From: Hallella seregens ATCC 51272
Lineage (GTDB): Bacteria; Bacteroidota; Bacteroidia; Bacteroidales; Bacteroidaceae
NCBI RefSeq assembly: GCF_000518545.1
Contig: NZ_JADU01000012.1
Span: 58,990-122,989, forward strand
Direction: 5' to 3'
DNA length: 64,000 bases
The number at the start of each line of letters is the position of its first letter. Within the stretch, counting starts at the first letter, position 1. The notes beneath the pieces were generated by a model, which saw only the letters and a list, made by a program, of their open reading frames with translations, was not told the origin of the DNA and searched no databases. This document shows positions 55,521-64,000 of this stretch, piece after piece. The position numbers were made by a program, and so were the translations under genes.

Positions 55521-58328
55521 TCAGGGTTGCTTCTTCGGACTTTTCTGCCATCGCCAGGCCACGGTGCCCATTACATAGTGGGGCAGGCTCTTCTCCCACA
55601 CCTCGGTGCGGCCCTGCGCGGTGACGGTGTAGGTGGTCGAAGAGAGCTGTTGCAGCAGGTCGAAGGCCTGCACCTTGGCCGTGAGCCGCCCCTTGGCGAA
55701 CGTGCGCGAGAGCTGTGCGTTCCACACCAGGTCGCTGGTGTTCATCTCGCTGCTCTGATAGCCGCGGCGCGAAAACAGCTTGATGTCGGTGCCGAGCGTG
55801 AGGTGCCAGGGTAGCGTGCAGTTGAGCGTGGCCCCGCAAGTATAGTCCCATGCGTTGATGGCCTGGAAGTTCTGGCTGCGGCTCGAGGCCCTGTACCAGG
55901 TGGCATTGCCCAGAACCGCGGCCGTGACGCTGCCCAGGGCGTAGGTCAGCCGGGCCTCGCCGATGGTCCTGTAGTTGTCTACCTTGCGCAGGTCGGGTGT
56001 CTTGTCGAGGTTGTAGCCCAGGTCGAAATCCACGCTGTGGTCGTATAGTTCGGTCAGGCTCGCGTTCAGGGTGAGCCGCTGTTTACGGTCGAGCGTGCTG
56101 GTGTTGTCCACCCGGCACTGCACCGCCATGTGGCCGTCGACGTTGGCCTGGCGGTAGGTGTAGGTGCCGGTCAGCCGGTCATACCAGGTCTGCGTGCCCC
56201 AGGCGTTGTGCGTCAGGTGCACGCCCGTGCCTATGCCCCACCATCCTGCCTTCTTGGTTTTGATGGAGAAGCTCCCTGCCAGCGTGTGCGAGCTTTGGCT
56301 TTTCAGCCCCGGATTGCTGATGCGCGTATGGCTGGCCGAGCTCGTTTCGCGGCGCGGCATGAGGTCGGTAAAGTCGGGAAGCTTGTATTGCGCGGTGTAT
56401 CGGACGAACAAGCGCTTGCCGCCCTTGTTGTAGCTGTAGCGTATTTCGGGGTCCAGCCAGAAGCCGTGGCGGCGTGCCACGGTGTCGAGGGTGCCGCCGT
56501 GGTAGTGCATGCGGTCGTGCTGATTGTGGGCATTGAGCAGCATGGAGAAGCTCTCGTAGCCGTCTTTGTCGGTCTGCCAGCCGAGCCAGAACCCCACGGG
56601 GTGGTCGCGCGAGAGGATAGTGTAGTTGCGGGTGTTGTCCCGGTCTACGGCCAGCTGCAGGTCGTTGCTGCCGGCGGTGGGCAGCCAGTCGAGCCGATAG
56701 TGGTCGTTGTGCCGGCTCGTCCAGCTCTGGAAGTAGTTGATCCAGGTGCGCAACCGCCAGCCGGAAGGGAAGTTGAACACGTAGTCGAGGTTGCCCCGGT
56801 AGTTGTAATTGCGGTAGTGCAGGTCCCGCAGGAGGTGCCGTCGGTCGGTGCTGTCGAGGGCATGGTAGCGCGTGCGGCTCTCGTTCTCGTCCTGGTCGGG
56901 CCTTGATGTTTCATACATGAACGAGGCCTGGAACTCCAGGTTGTCGCCCCAGGGCAGCTTTTTGTCGAAGTCTGCATAGGCGTCGACGTGGAAGTATTCG
57001 CCCCGGCCGCGCCCGTTGGCTGCCGAAGAGAGCATGGGCCGCCCGCCCCGGTGCGTGGAGTCGGTGGAGGATTTGTGGTTGTTGGTACGCTGATAGTCCA
57101 TGTGGACGGACGATTGGAGGTTGAAAGGCACATGAACCAGCGAGCGCATGGTGAAGATGTTGCTGAGGTTGAGGTTGGTGACTTTGCCCTGCCGGGCGAA
57201 CCGGCTTTGGCTGTAGATGTCGCCGTCGCCGGCATAGGTCTGGCTGTGGCCGCGCCGCTCTTCGCTGAGCGAGGTTCTGCCGGCAGTGACGTCGAGGCGG
57301 TTGGAGAGGCTCTTGGCCTTGTTCTCGGTCTGCATGTTGAAGCCTGCCTCGCGGGTGTTTTTGAGTCCCTTGGGGCTGTTGGCGGGTGTCCACGAGCCGT
57401 CGCCGCCCGGCCGTCGGTCTTCGTTCACGTTGTTGGCGTTGGCAAAAAAGCTGTAGCGCGTGCGGTCGCTGTAGAGCAGCGAGAAGAGCCGCGCCATGAA
57501 GCGGTTGCTGCTTCCGCCGCCGGCCTCGGCATTGGCCATGGCTCCCCGGCTGTACTCGCGCTTGAGCGACACGTCCATCACGTAGTCTTTCTTCTCCACG
57601 TCGTAGCCCAGAAAGCGGCTACGCTCGGTGCTCTTGTGGTAGATCTGCAGGTTTTTCACGGTGTAATAAGGCAGGTTGTCGAGCATCACTTTGTTCTTGC
57701 CCTTGAAGAAATCGCTGCCGTTGAGCGTCAGATAGTCTATTTTTTCGCCGTTGATATAGATGTCGCCGTTGTCCATGAGCTTGGCGCTGGGCAGCTGTCG
57801 GACGAGGGCGTCGAGCATGCTGCCCTCGGGCAGGTTGAAGGCTTCGGCGTTGAACACGAGAGTGTCGCCCCGTTGTACCATGCGTATCTTGGTGCCCGTC
57901 ACCACCACTTCGCCCAGCTGGTGGTCGCCGTCGAGGCGGGGCTGGCTGCGCGGCCGCCGCTTCATGTAGTGCCATTCGGCGTCAAGATAGGCGTTGCGGC
58001 CGATGTGGTGGGCGTGGAAATTGACGTAGCACGGCTCGTAGCCGGGCAGCTCGGCCCGGATGATGTAGTGGGCCTCGCGCCGCGGAATGTTGATGCGCCA
58101 CCACGAATCGCCGCCCGTCCCGGTGCCGTTGGTGCGGCAGGTGGTGGTGTCCACCACGCTGCTGTCGGGGCGCATGAGCGTGATATGGGCCGCGAGGGGC
58201 GCGCGGGTGAAGCTGTCGAACACGTGTCCCCAGAGTGCCATTTTGCGCTCCTTGGGTTGGGTCTGTGCGTGGATGGCCGGCACAGCGAGCAGCCATAGGA
58301 CTATGATGAGGCTGCGAAAGTTAGGCAT
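55521..58328 (-). CDS. Outer-membrane beta-barrel protein (TonB-dependent receptor-like)
   Basis: A 935-aa protein with a signal peptide (SLIIVLWLLAVPAIHAQ), an N-terminal carboxypeptidase-like domain (ALWGHVFDSFTRAPLAAHITL), a short plug-like region (LGEVVVTGTKIRMVQRGDTLVFNAEAF, DALVRQLPSAKLMDNGDIYINGEKI), and a long C-terminal barrel of the OMP_b-brl_3 type. There is no SusD next to it, so it is not a classical SusC; the cargo is unknown. It is convergent with the GH92 operon. Confidence 0.88.
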   Translation of the reverse strand: MPNFRSLIIVLWLLAVPAIHAQTQPKERKMALWGHVFDSFTRAPLAAHITLMRPDSSVVDTTTCRTNGTGTGGDSWWRINIPRREAHYIIRAELPGYEPCYVNFHAHHIGRNAYLDAEWHYMKRRPRSQPRLDGDHQLGEVVVTGTKIRMVQRGDTLVFNAEAFNLPEGSMLDALVRQLPSAKLMDNGDIYINGEKIDYLTLNGSDFFKGKNKVMLDNLPYYTVKNLQIYHKSTERSRFLGYDVEKKDYVMDVSLKREYSRGAMANAEAGGGSSNRFMARLFSLLYSDRTRYSFFANANNVNEDRRPGGDGSWTPANSPKGLKNTREAGFNMQTENKAKSLSNRLDVTAGRTSLSEERRGHSQTYAGDGDIYSQSRFARQGKVTNLNLSNIFTMRSLVHVPFNLQSSVHMDYQRTNNHKSSTDSTHRGGRPMLSSAANGRGRGEYFHVDAYADFDKKLPWGDNLEFQASFMYETSRPDQDENESRTRYHALDSTDRRHLLRDLHYRNYNYRGNLDYVFNFPSGWRLRTWINYFQSWTSRHNDHYRLDWLPTAGSNDLQLAVDRDNTRNYTILSRDHPVGFWLGWQTDKDGYESFSMLLNAHNQHDRMHYHGGTLDTVARRHGFWLDPEIRYSYNKGGKRLFVRYTAQYKLPDFTDLMPRRETSSASHTRISNPGLKSQSSHTLAGSFSIKTKKAGWWGIGTGVHLTHNAWGTQTWYDRLTGTYTYRQANVDGHMAVQCRVDNTSTLDRKQRLTLNASLTELYDHSVDFDLGYNLDKTPDLRKVDNYRTIGEARLTYALGSVTAAVLGNATWYRASSRSQNFQAINAWDYTCGATLNCTLPWHLTLGTDIKLFSRRGYQSSEMNTSDLVWNAQLSRTFAKGRLTAKVQAFDLLQQLSSTTYTVTAQGRTEVWEKSLPHYVMGTVAWRWQKSPKKQP

Positions 58329-58507
58329 TGTTAGCTTTCGTTTAAGTTTTTTAAGGGGGGGGGTAATTTCTGATTTAGGTTTTTGGCACAGGTTGTCAGT
58401 GCCGGATGGTGGTGTGGAAAAAGTATGGTCACGAGGCTTTGAGTTGGATAAGGTAGAATGAAATGGGGAGATAACAGGGGTGTGCTAAAACGAATTACCG
58501 AGGCTGA

Positions 58508-58583
58508 ATTGTAGGGACGCACACCGTGTGTGTCTGTTCATGTCGTTCGATTTTCGGACATACAAGGCGTATGTCCCTACAAT
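58508..58583. repeat. 76-bp inverted-repeat element
   Basis: ATTGTAGGGAC (58508-58518) and GTCCCTACAAT (58573-58583) are perfect 11-bp terminal inverted repeats. Inner words GCACACCGTGTGTGTC and GGACATACAAGGCG also pair partly. Looks like a miniature palindromic repeat in the 295-nt gap between the barrel gene and the BI-1 gene; the rest of that gap has nothing recognisable. Confidence 0.7.
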
Positions 58584-58623
58584 GTGCCCGTCATTCGGGG
58601 TTTTTGCTACACCCTCCTGCGGT

Positions 58624-59337
58624 TTAGTCTCTGTTGCCGAATATCCGGAGCAGATAGAGGAACAGGTTGATGAAGTCGAGATAGAGGCTCAGTGCGCCCA
58701 TGAGGGCCAGCTTTTGTGCCCCCTCGCTCAGGTCTGCTTGCCGTGCAAGCATCTCCTTGATCTTCTGCGAATCCCAGGCGGTGAGGCCCACGAAGATGGC
58801 CACACCGACGTAGCTCAGGATGAAATCGAACATGGCACTGCGCATGAACACATTGACCACGGAGGCAATGATGAGGCCGATGAGGGCCATGAAGAGGATG
58901 CTGCCAAAGCGCGAAAGGTCGGTCTGGGTGAAGTAGCCGTAGGCCGCCATGGCGGCGAAGGTGCCGGCTGTGATGAAGAACACCTTGGCGATGGAGGCCA
59001 TGCTGTAGACGATGAAGATGCTCGAGAGGGTCACACCATTGAGTGCAGAGTAGAGCACGAACAGCGAAGTGGCTGTGGAAAGCGACAGGTGGTCGATGCG
59101 GGCAGTGGTATAGAACACCAGTCCAAGCTCGAGGAGGAACAGCACCCAGATGGTGGCCCCGCCGCTGTAAATCAGTTGGAGAATGCTGGGGCTCGTAGCC
59201 ACGCCGTAGGCGCAGATGCCCGTGATGGCCAGGGCCAGCGTCATCCATACATACACTTTGCGCATCAGGGCCGGAAAGGCCGACGAGAGGGTGGCCTCGC
59301 GCTGCTGCACCATTCTTTCTAATTCTTGTATTTCCAT
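58624..59337 (-). CDS. Bax inhibitor-1/YccA family membrane protein
   Basis: A 237-aa protein with about seven transmembrane helices. BI-1 family members act as pH-sensitive calcium leak channels or interact with membrane proteases in bacteria. It begins MEIQELERMVQQREATLSSAF, then MRKVYVWMTLALAITG, and includes YSALNGVTLSSIFIVY, TQTDLSRFGSILFMALIG and the aspartate-containing C-terminal ALSLYLDFINLFLYLLRIFG. ATG 59337 is preferred over 59379, which adds a non-conserved basic leader. It stands alone. Confidence 0.92.
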   Translation of the reverse strand: MEIQELERMVQQREATLSSAFPALMRKVYVWMTLALAITGICAYGVATSPSILQLIYSGGATIWVLFLLELGLVFYTTARIDHLSLSTATSLFVLYSALNGVTLSSIFIVYSMASIAKVFFITAGTFAAMAAYGYFTQTDLSRFGSILFMALIGLIIASVVNVFMRSAMFDFILSYVGVAIFVGLTAWDSQKIKEMLARQADLSEGAQKLALMGALSLYLDFINLFLYLLRIFGNRD

Positions 59338-59493
59338 TCTCTTTTTGTTTTTAATTGTTTCTGATTGGAATGCTTGCAAATATATAATCCTTTTGTCACT
59401 TTACCGCAAGAAGCATGCCATTCTTAACCAAAATTGGCTTCGCGGCCTGTGGACGATGACTTTTGGGTGGAAAGGCGAGGGGGCGTCGTGCCG

Positions 59494-60453
59494 TTATCTG
59501 ACGGCTATTTTCCGTGTCTTTCCGCCTTGCGTCCGTACAATGTTGATGCCCTTGCGGGGGGCTTTTGTCCGTGTCCCGTCCATCAGGAAGTACTCGGCGG
59601 CGGCGGAATGGCGGCTGTTGTTCGCCATTTTGGCACCGATGCCCGTGGGCTTGGGCGGCCGGATGTTGATGGTCATGGACCTGCCGTAGCGGTAAGGAAT
59701 CTGTTTCAGGTCGTAAAAGCCGTCGCCGCCGCCCAGCCCGTAGACCACGTGGAACTTGCCTTCGGCATTGTAACCGTCGACCACGAAGCTGTGGGCGCCG
59801 TAGCTTTCGGTCACGCCGCCATACAGAACAGGCATTCCTGCAGACAGCTGCTCGTAGAGCGTGCAGAACCACAGACTGTCCGAGAACTCCTCGTAAGCGC
59901 TCATGTGCACGATGGCCGGGTCGTAGCCGAAGTGGTTGACCATTGCTTGGGGCACGTCCATGTCGAACGCTCCGCTGTCGTACTGCCCGTAATCCATCTG
60001 CACCGCGGCCCCGCAGTCGGCCATCAGCCGGGCCACGGCCTCCTGCTCGGCGGCCGTGCGGGAGTCGGTCGGCAGGTAGGAGTCCCTCATCAAATCCCAT
60101 GAATAGCTGCTCTTTCCAAGGTCGGCTTCGATGGCTTGCAGTTGGCCGGCATCGTCCTGATAGGAATAGTTCACCGTGCCCTTGCCCTGATCGGGGTAGC
60201 GGTAGTACCTCATCACCTGAGCCATGGCCGTGGCCACGCACCCCGTCTTGCAGTGCACGCTCTTGCCGGGCGCCGTGGGGCAGTCGTTGTGATAAGGTGC
60301 GTTCTGTCCCCATTGGGTGGAAAGCATGGGCTTGACCTCCGCCTTGATCTTGGGAAGCAGGGACAGATACCAGTCCTTGGCCGTCTTTTCCTGACTCCGG
60401 ACGGCAGTGGCTGCAGCAAGTATCGCCACAAACAGCAATATCTTTTTCTTCAT
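59494..60453 (-). CDS. C10-family (streptopain/interpain-like) cysteine protease
   Basis: Secreted 319-aa papain-like protease with a signal peptide (ILLFVAILAAATAVRS). The catalytic Cys is C72 in HCKTGCVATAMAQVMRYY and the catalytic His is H221 in YGAHSFVVDGY; the WGQNAPYHNDCP motif precedes the Cys as usual. Only about 25 residues separate the signal peptide from the catalytic domain, so the long inhibitory prodomain of SpeB/interpain is missing. The tail (DGTRTKAPRKGINIVR..GKTRKIAVR) resembles short C-terminal sorting-type tails in Prevotella secreted proteins. A -7-like TAATTTTG lies at 60482-60489 (minus strand). Confidence 0.92.
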   Translation of the reverse strand: MKKKILLFVAILAAATAVRSQEKTAKDWYLSLLPKIKAEVKPMLSTQWGQNAPYHNDCPTAPGKSVHCKTGCVATAMAQVMRYYRYPDQGKGTVNYSYQDDAGQLQAIEADLGKSSYSWDLMRDSYLPTDSRTAAEQEAVARLMADCGAAVQMDYGQYDSGAFDMDVPQAMVNHFGYDPAIVHMSAYEEFSDSLWFCTLYEQLSAGMPVLYGGVTESYGAHSFVVDGYNAEGKFHVVYGLGGGDGFYDLKQIPYRYGRSMTINIRPPKPTGIGAKMANNSRHSAAAEYFLMDGTRTKAPRKGINIVRTQGGKTRKIAVR

Positions 60454-60564
60454 AAATACGGATGTTTTTTGGGTTTACGTGCAAAATTAGGCAAAAAAAT
60501 CCAATGCTTGTAGCTGTTCAAGCAAGAAAAAGAAAGAATCAATTGGGGAAAAACGAGAATTTGT

Positions 60565-60595
60565 TTTGCCGTGAATCACAAAAAAAGTAATTTTG
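60565..60595 (+). promoter_or_regulatory. Promoter of the M16 protease gene
   Basis: TTTG at 60565-60568 and TAATTTTG at 60588-60595 with a 19-nt spacer, 51 nt before the ATG. Confidence 0.8.
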
Positions 60596-60646
60596 CAAGG
60601 GGCCTTTGCCGCCCCCTCTGCACATTGATTTCAACATCCGAATTTT

Positions 60647-63526
60647 ATGAAAAGACTGTTTCTTTTGCTCTGCATCCTCCTCGTTGCCGCATCCTTTCGT
60701 GCCGAAACGCCGCTGCAAGTCAAGACCCTGCGCCTCTCCAACGGCTTCACCGTATGGCTCAACGAAGACCATGCGCAGCCGCGGGTCTTCGGAGCTGTGG
60801 TGGTGAAGGCCGGGGCCAAGGACTGTCCCAATACGGGCATCGCGCACTATTTCGAGCACCTGCTGTTTAAGGGGACAGACCGGATAGGCACTGTGGACTA
60901 TGCCGCCGAGAAGCCGTGGCTGGACAGTATCTCGGCGCAATACGACTTGCTGGCCGGCACGACAGACCCGACGGCACGCATGAAGATACAGCGGCACATC
61001 AACGAGCTGTCTGTCCGGGCGGCCGAATATGCCATTCCCAACGAGTTCGAGAGCCTGATCTCCATGTATGGCGGTACGGGGCTGAATGCTTACACCTCTT
61101 TTGACGAGACGGTGTATCACAACAGTTTTGCCCCCCAGTATCTGGCTCAGTGGTGCGAACTCAACTCCGAAAGGCTCATTCATCCCGTGTTCAGGCTTTT
61201 TCAGGGAGAGCTGGAGACTGTGTACGAGGAAAAAAACATGTATGCCGACCAGATGGTTGTGCAGGCGGCGGAGGCGGCCCAGCGTGAGGCCTTGGCCGGA
61301 ACGCCCTATGCCTATCCCATCATTGGGTCGACGGAAAACCTGAAGAACCCGCGGCTGTCGGAGATGCGAAAGTTTTACGACCAGTATTATGTGGCCGGAA
61401 ACATGGGCCTGATACTGTGCGGCGACATTCGGACAGACGATGTCGTGGGGTTGTTGGAGCGCACGTTCGGCCGCATTCGGGCGGGTGAGGCTCCACGGAC
61501 GGCTGCGGCAAGCGTGGGGAGCTGGCGCGGGCGCAGGGAGCTGCGGCTCAAGCTGCCGGTGCCTTTGGTGAAGGCACGGGGGTATGGGTTCAAGGCTCCG
61601 TCGGAGCACAGCGCCGATTATCTACCCTTTAAAGTGATGATGTCCATGCTGTCCAATGATACGCAGACGGGGCTGCTCGACTCGCTGACCCATGAAAACA
61701 GAATCATGGAGGGTATGGCCGGGGGCTATGATTTCAAGGATTTCAGTATCTTTGGCTTCGGTTTTGTGCCCAATCTGCCGTTTGGTTCGGCGAAACGGGC
61801 TGATCGGTTGTGCTGGGAACAGGTGGATAAATTGCGGCGTGGCGCGTTCTCGGACGATGTGTTGCAAGCCGAAAAACTGTCGCTGGTCAGGGCGCAGGAA
61901 CTGGATCTCGAAACCATCGGGAGCCGGAGCAAGGCCATGATTAATGCTTTCTCGCATGGATTGCAATGGGACGACGTGCTGGCAGAGAGGGAGAAGATAG
62001 ACAAGGTGACGCGTGAGGATGTGGCCAGAGTGGCACGCACTTATTTGAACGACGACTCGTTGAGGGTGAAAAAGGTGTTTGGCCATTATGCCAAAGAGCG
62101 CATTTCGCAGCCCGGCTACAGGCCGGTGACGCCGCCGAATGCAGGAAAACGGTCGGCCTATGCCGAACAGATGGCCCGAATGCCCACGGTGCAGACAGGG
62201 CCTAAATTCTTGGATGTAGAGTGCGATGCCTCGCACCGGCAGCTGCGTCCATTGGTGAATCTCTATCAGGTAAAGAACCCGACGAACGATATTTTCAGCC
62301 TTCAGCTGATTTATCGGAAAGGTTCTCGGAGTGACAGCAGACTGGAGGCCATGGCCGGTTATTTGGAAAGGATAGGGACGGAAAGGCACACCAAACAGCA
62401 GCTGGGCAGGGAAATGCAGCGGCTGGGTGCTTCGCTGGAGTTCTCGGTGGAGCCGCAGCAGGTGATGTTGACGTTGACGGGTTTCGACAGTAACTGGTTG
62501 CCGTCGGTCAAATTGCTGAGAGAATTTCTGACAAGGCCAAAGGCGGACAAACGAAAATATGCAGAGTTGGTGAAAGCCGTCAGGCTGGAAGAGAAGACTT
62601 TCCTGAAAGATAACACGCATGTTGCCGATGCCGTTTATGGCATGGCGGAGTCTGGAGACAGCTCTGAATACCTCATGCGCTGGCCGGCACGGGAGCTGAA
62701 ACGCATGTCGGCAGGGCAACTGGTGGAGGTGTTTAAGGATTTGCAGCGACAACAGTTGGATGTGGTGTACAGCGGACGGCTGGCAGAAACCGAAGTGGCT
62801 GCAGCCGTTAGCGAGTATGTTCCCATAGGTGAGGTCAGTCGGAAGTGGGAATACAAGCCCGTGAGCGTGCGGAGCTATGGCTCGCCTGTGGTCTATATTT
62901 ATGACAATCCGAAAGCCCGTCAGACCATCGTGGGGACTTATCAGACGGTTTCCCCACTGGGCACGGCCGATCAACGGGCACGCTTCATGTTGTGGAGCAA
63001 CTATTTTGGGGGCGGCATGTCTTCTGTGCTCTTTCAGGATATTCGGGAATTTAGGGCCTATGCTTACTATGCAAGAGGCTGGGGGCAGATGTCCGACCTG
63101 CTGCAAGCTCCTGCATATCCTTGTGCCTACTTTACCCGAATGGGAACCCAGGCCGACAAGACGATGCGCGCTTTGGGAGTGCTGGACTCTCTGTTTGGGG
63201 CCATGCCACTCCGGGAAGCCAATGTTGCCGCAGCCAAGCAACACATGGTTAATGTCGTCAACAATGGCTATCCGTCATTCCGGCAGGTAGGGTGGTCGGT
63301 GGCCAATTGCCGTCTGGCCGGATATACGGACGACCCGGCCCGGGCTGTAGTGGGTGCTTTGGGCAATCTGGGAATGGCCGAGATAGCCCGTTTCTATGAG
63401 GACGAAATACAGAAATGTCCTCGGGTGACCATGATAGTGGGAGACAAACGGAAGTTGGATATGGCTCAAATCAGGAAATTGGGCAAGGTGATCGAATTGC
63501 ATGCCAAGGATGTTTATCGACGATAA
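60647..63526 (+). CDS. M16-family zinc protease (pitrilysin-like)
   Basis: Secreted or periplasmic metallopeptidase (959 aa) with a signal peptide (LFLLLCILLVAASFRA). The inverted zinc motif H67-x-x-E70-H71 (IAHYFEHLLFKG) and the downstream Glu region (ETVYEEKNMYADQ) mark an active N-terminal half. The C-terminal half (from about 530) repeats the fold without the zinc motif, as in two-domain pitrilysins. The insertion LDSISAQYDLLAGTTDPTAR is typical of Bacteroidetes members. Likely degrades peptides in the periplasm. Confidence 0.94.
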   Translation: MKRLFLLLCILLVAASFRAETPLQVKTLRLSNGFTVWLNEDHAQPRVFGAVVVKAGAKDCPNTGIAHYFEHLLFKGTDRIGTVDYAAEKPWLDSISAQYDLLAGTTDPTARMKIQRHINELSVRAAEYAIPNEFESLISMYGGTGLNAYTSFDETVYHNSFAPQYLAQWCELNSERLIHPVFRLFQGELETVYEEKNMYADQMVVQAAEAAQREALAGTPYAYPIIGSTENLKNPRLSEMRKFYDQYYVAGNMGLILCGDIRTDDVVGLLERTFGRIRAGEAPRTAAASVGSWRGRRELRLKLPVPLVKARGYGFKAPSEHSADYLPFKVMMSMLSNDTQTGLLDSLTHENRIMEGMAGGYDFKDFSIFGFGFVPNLPFGSAKRADRLCWEQVDKLRRGAFSDDVLQAEKLSLVRAQELDLETIGSRSKAMINAFSHGLQWDDVLAEREKIDKVTREDVARVARTYLNDDSLRVKKVFGHYAKERISQPGYRPVTPPNAGKRSAYAEQMARMPTVQTGPKFLDVECDASHRQLRPLVNLYQVKNPTNDIFSLQLIYRKGSRSDSRLEAMAGYLERIGTERHTKQQLGREMQRLGASLEFSVEPQQVMLTLTGFDSNWLPSVKLLREFLTRPKADKRKYAELVKAVRLEEKTFLKDNTHVADAVYGMAESGDSSEYLMRWPARELKRMSAGQLVEVFKDLQRQQLDVVYSGRLAETEVAAAVSEYVPIGEVSRKWEYKPVSVRSYGSPVVYIYDNPKARQTIVGTYQTVSPLGTADQRARFMLWSNYFGGGMSSVLFQDIREFRAYAYYARGWGQMSDLLQAPAYPCAYFTRMGTQADKTMRALGVLDSLFGAMPLREANVAAAKQHMVNVVNNGYPSFRQVGWSVANCRLAGYTDDPARAVVGALGNLGMAEIARFYEDEIQKCPRVTMIVGDKRKLDMAQIRKLGKVIELHAKDVYRR

Positions 63527-63679
63527 TGCAGGATGGATCGTTTCGTCCACCACTTCTTTCCGATTTGTTTCGCCCCTCGCTCGCGCACATATATAATAAT
63601 GTGTCTTCTGTTTTTGTGTCCTTTATTTGTCCGTTAAAGCGAAAAATTTGTTTTTCATCTGTATTTTTTTGCTTGATTG

Positions 63680-63711
63680 TTTGGTTGTTTCCGGTTCAAT
63701 GTCTACCTTTG
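63680..63711 (+). promoter_or_regulatory. rRNA-operon-type promoter
   Basis: TTTG (63680-63683) and TACCTTTG (63704-63711) with a 20-nt spacer, in an AT-rich stretch. The transcript would begin near 63718 and enter the leader described next. Confidence 0.75.
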
Positions 63712-64000
63712 CACTCGCTTTCCGCCTGTGTGGCGGTTTGCGTTTAGGAAAGAGTTCTTTGAAAGTATTTACATAGACAGAGTAGTAGTACAAGAAGCAA
63801 GTCCCCGTTCCTGTTTTTATCGGGTTTCGGGGAATTGGGTATGAATGAGAACCGTCCGATTCATTTTGGATGAGATTCACAGGTTTTACTTGAACTTCGA
63901 TACATTTTCAGGCGTTCTGTGACAGGCAAGACGTCGTGCTTTCATTTGCCGTGGGGCATTGGCCTTGTGGTGATTGTAGGTACGTACAATGTTATATTTT
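63712..64000 (+). promoter_or_regulatory. Leader resembling a 16S rRNA upstream region (boxA-type)
   Basis: Contains a CCGCC/GGCGG hairpin near 63722-63736 and AAAGAGTTCTTTGAAAG (63749-63765), similar to boxA antitermination sites (GTTCTTTGAAA) ahead of Bacteroidetes 16S genes, then ACATAGACAGAGTAGTAGTACAAG-type sequence. No coding frame of note. The 16S gene is expected just beyond the window but is not seen here. Confidence 0.6.

Noticed and set aside
63712..64000. Partial 16S rRNA gene
   Set aside because: Only leader-like sequence is visible; no conserved 16S 5' sequence appears before the window ends.

Overview
The window reads as chromosomal DNA of a GC-rich member of the Bacteroidales, most likely Prevotellaceae-like. 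Evidence: promoters of the Bacteroidetes type (TTTG, 19-20 nt, TAnnTTTG), a SusC/SusD pair, GH92 enzymes, a C10 cysteine protease, EF-P with a KPGKG loop, and arginine genes with the carbamoyltransferase type that acts on succinylated ornithine. The species is not determined.

Layout. 1-10.7 kb is housekeeping: folP (5' truncated), the c-di-AMP synthase cdaA, pta-ackA, a KDG kinase, an anaerobic sulfatase maturase, lpxH, a DUF59 Fe-S factor, radC, a glycosyltransferase, efp and rpmH. About 10.78-23.76 kb is an AT-richer integrated mobilizable element: relaxase plus MobC-like accessory protein, a possible oriT, a DUF3408 protein, a cargo operon and two tyrosine recombinases. 23.9-29 kb holds a PASTA protein, rluD, ddl, an acyltransferase and a lipoprotein, facing threonine aldolase. 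30-41.6 kb is a minus-strand arginine/proline block (argR, a GNAT, argG, pspC, argC, argD, proC, then a regulator, an acyl-CoA ligase, proB, proA, argF'). 42-55.4 kb is a glycan-use region: GH28, SusC, SusD and two GH92 alpha-mannosidase-type enzymes, each fused to a different phosphohydrolase. The window ends with an outer-membrane barrel protein, a BI-1 protein, a C10 protease, an M16 protease and an rRNA-type promoter and leader.

The most interesting system is the element's cargo operon at 14.07-20.27 kb. It holds a small HTH regulator, a C5 cytosine DNA methyltransferase, a 990-aa protein with two GHKL ATPase modules (MutL/MORC/Hsp90-like at the N-terminus, histidine-kinase-like with an H-box at the C-terminus), a receiver-domain protein with intact phosphorylation residues and a roughly 330-aa unknown C-terminus, and a Vsr-family endonuclease. 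The genes overlap or sit 4 nt apart behind one good promoter. It looks like a restriction-modification system controlled by, or built around, a two-component phosphorelay.

Second is the 46.7-55.4 kb region. A glycerophosphodiester phosphodiesterase-GH92 fusion and a histidine acid phosphatase-GH92 fusion follow SusC/SusD, which points to a phosphorylated mannose-containing glycan.

Third, the intergenic DNA carries several families of short periodic repeats. One GC-rich family has an exact 22-bp period, and the mobile element is inserted inside an array of it.
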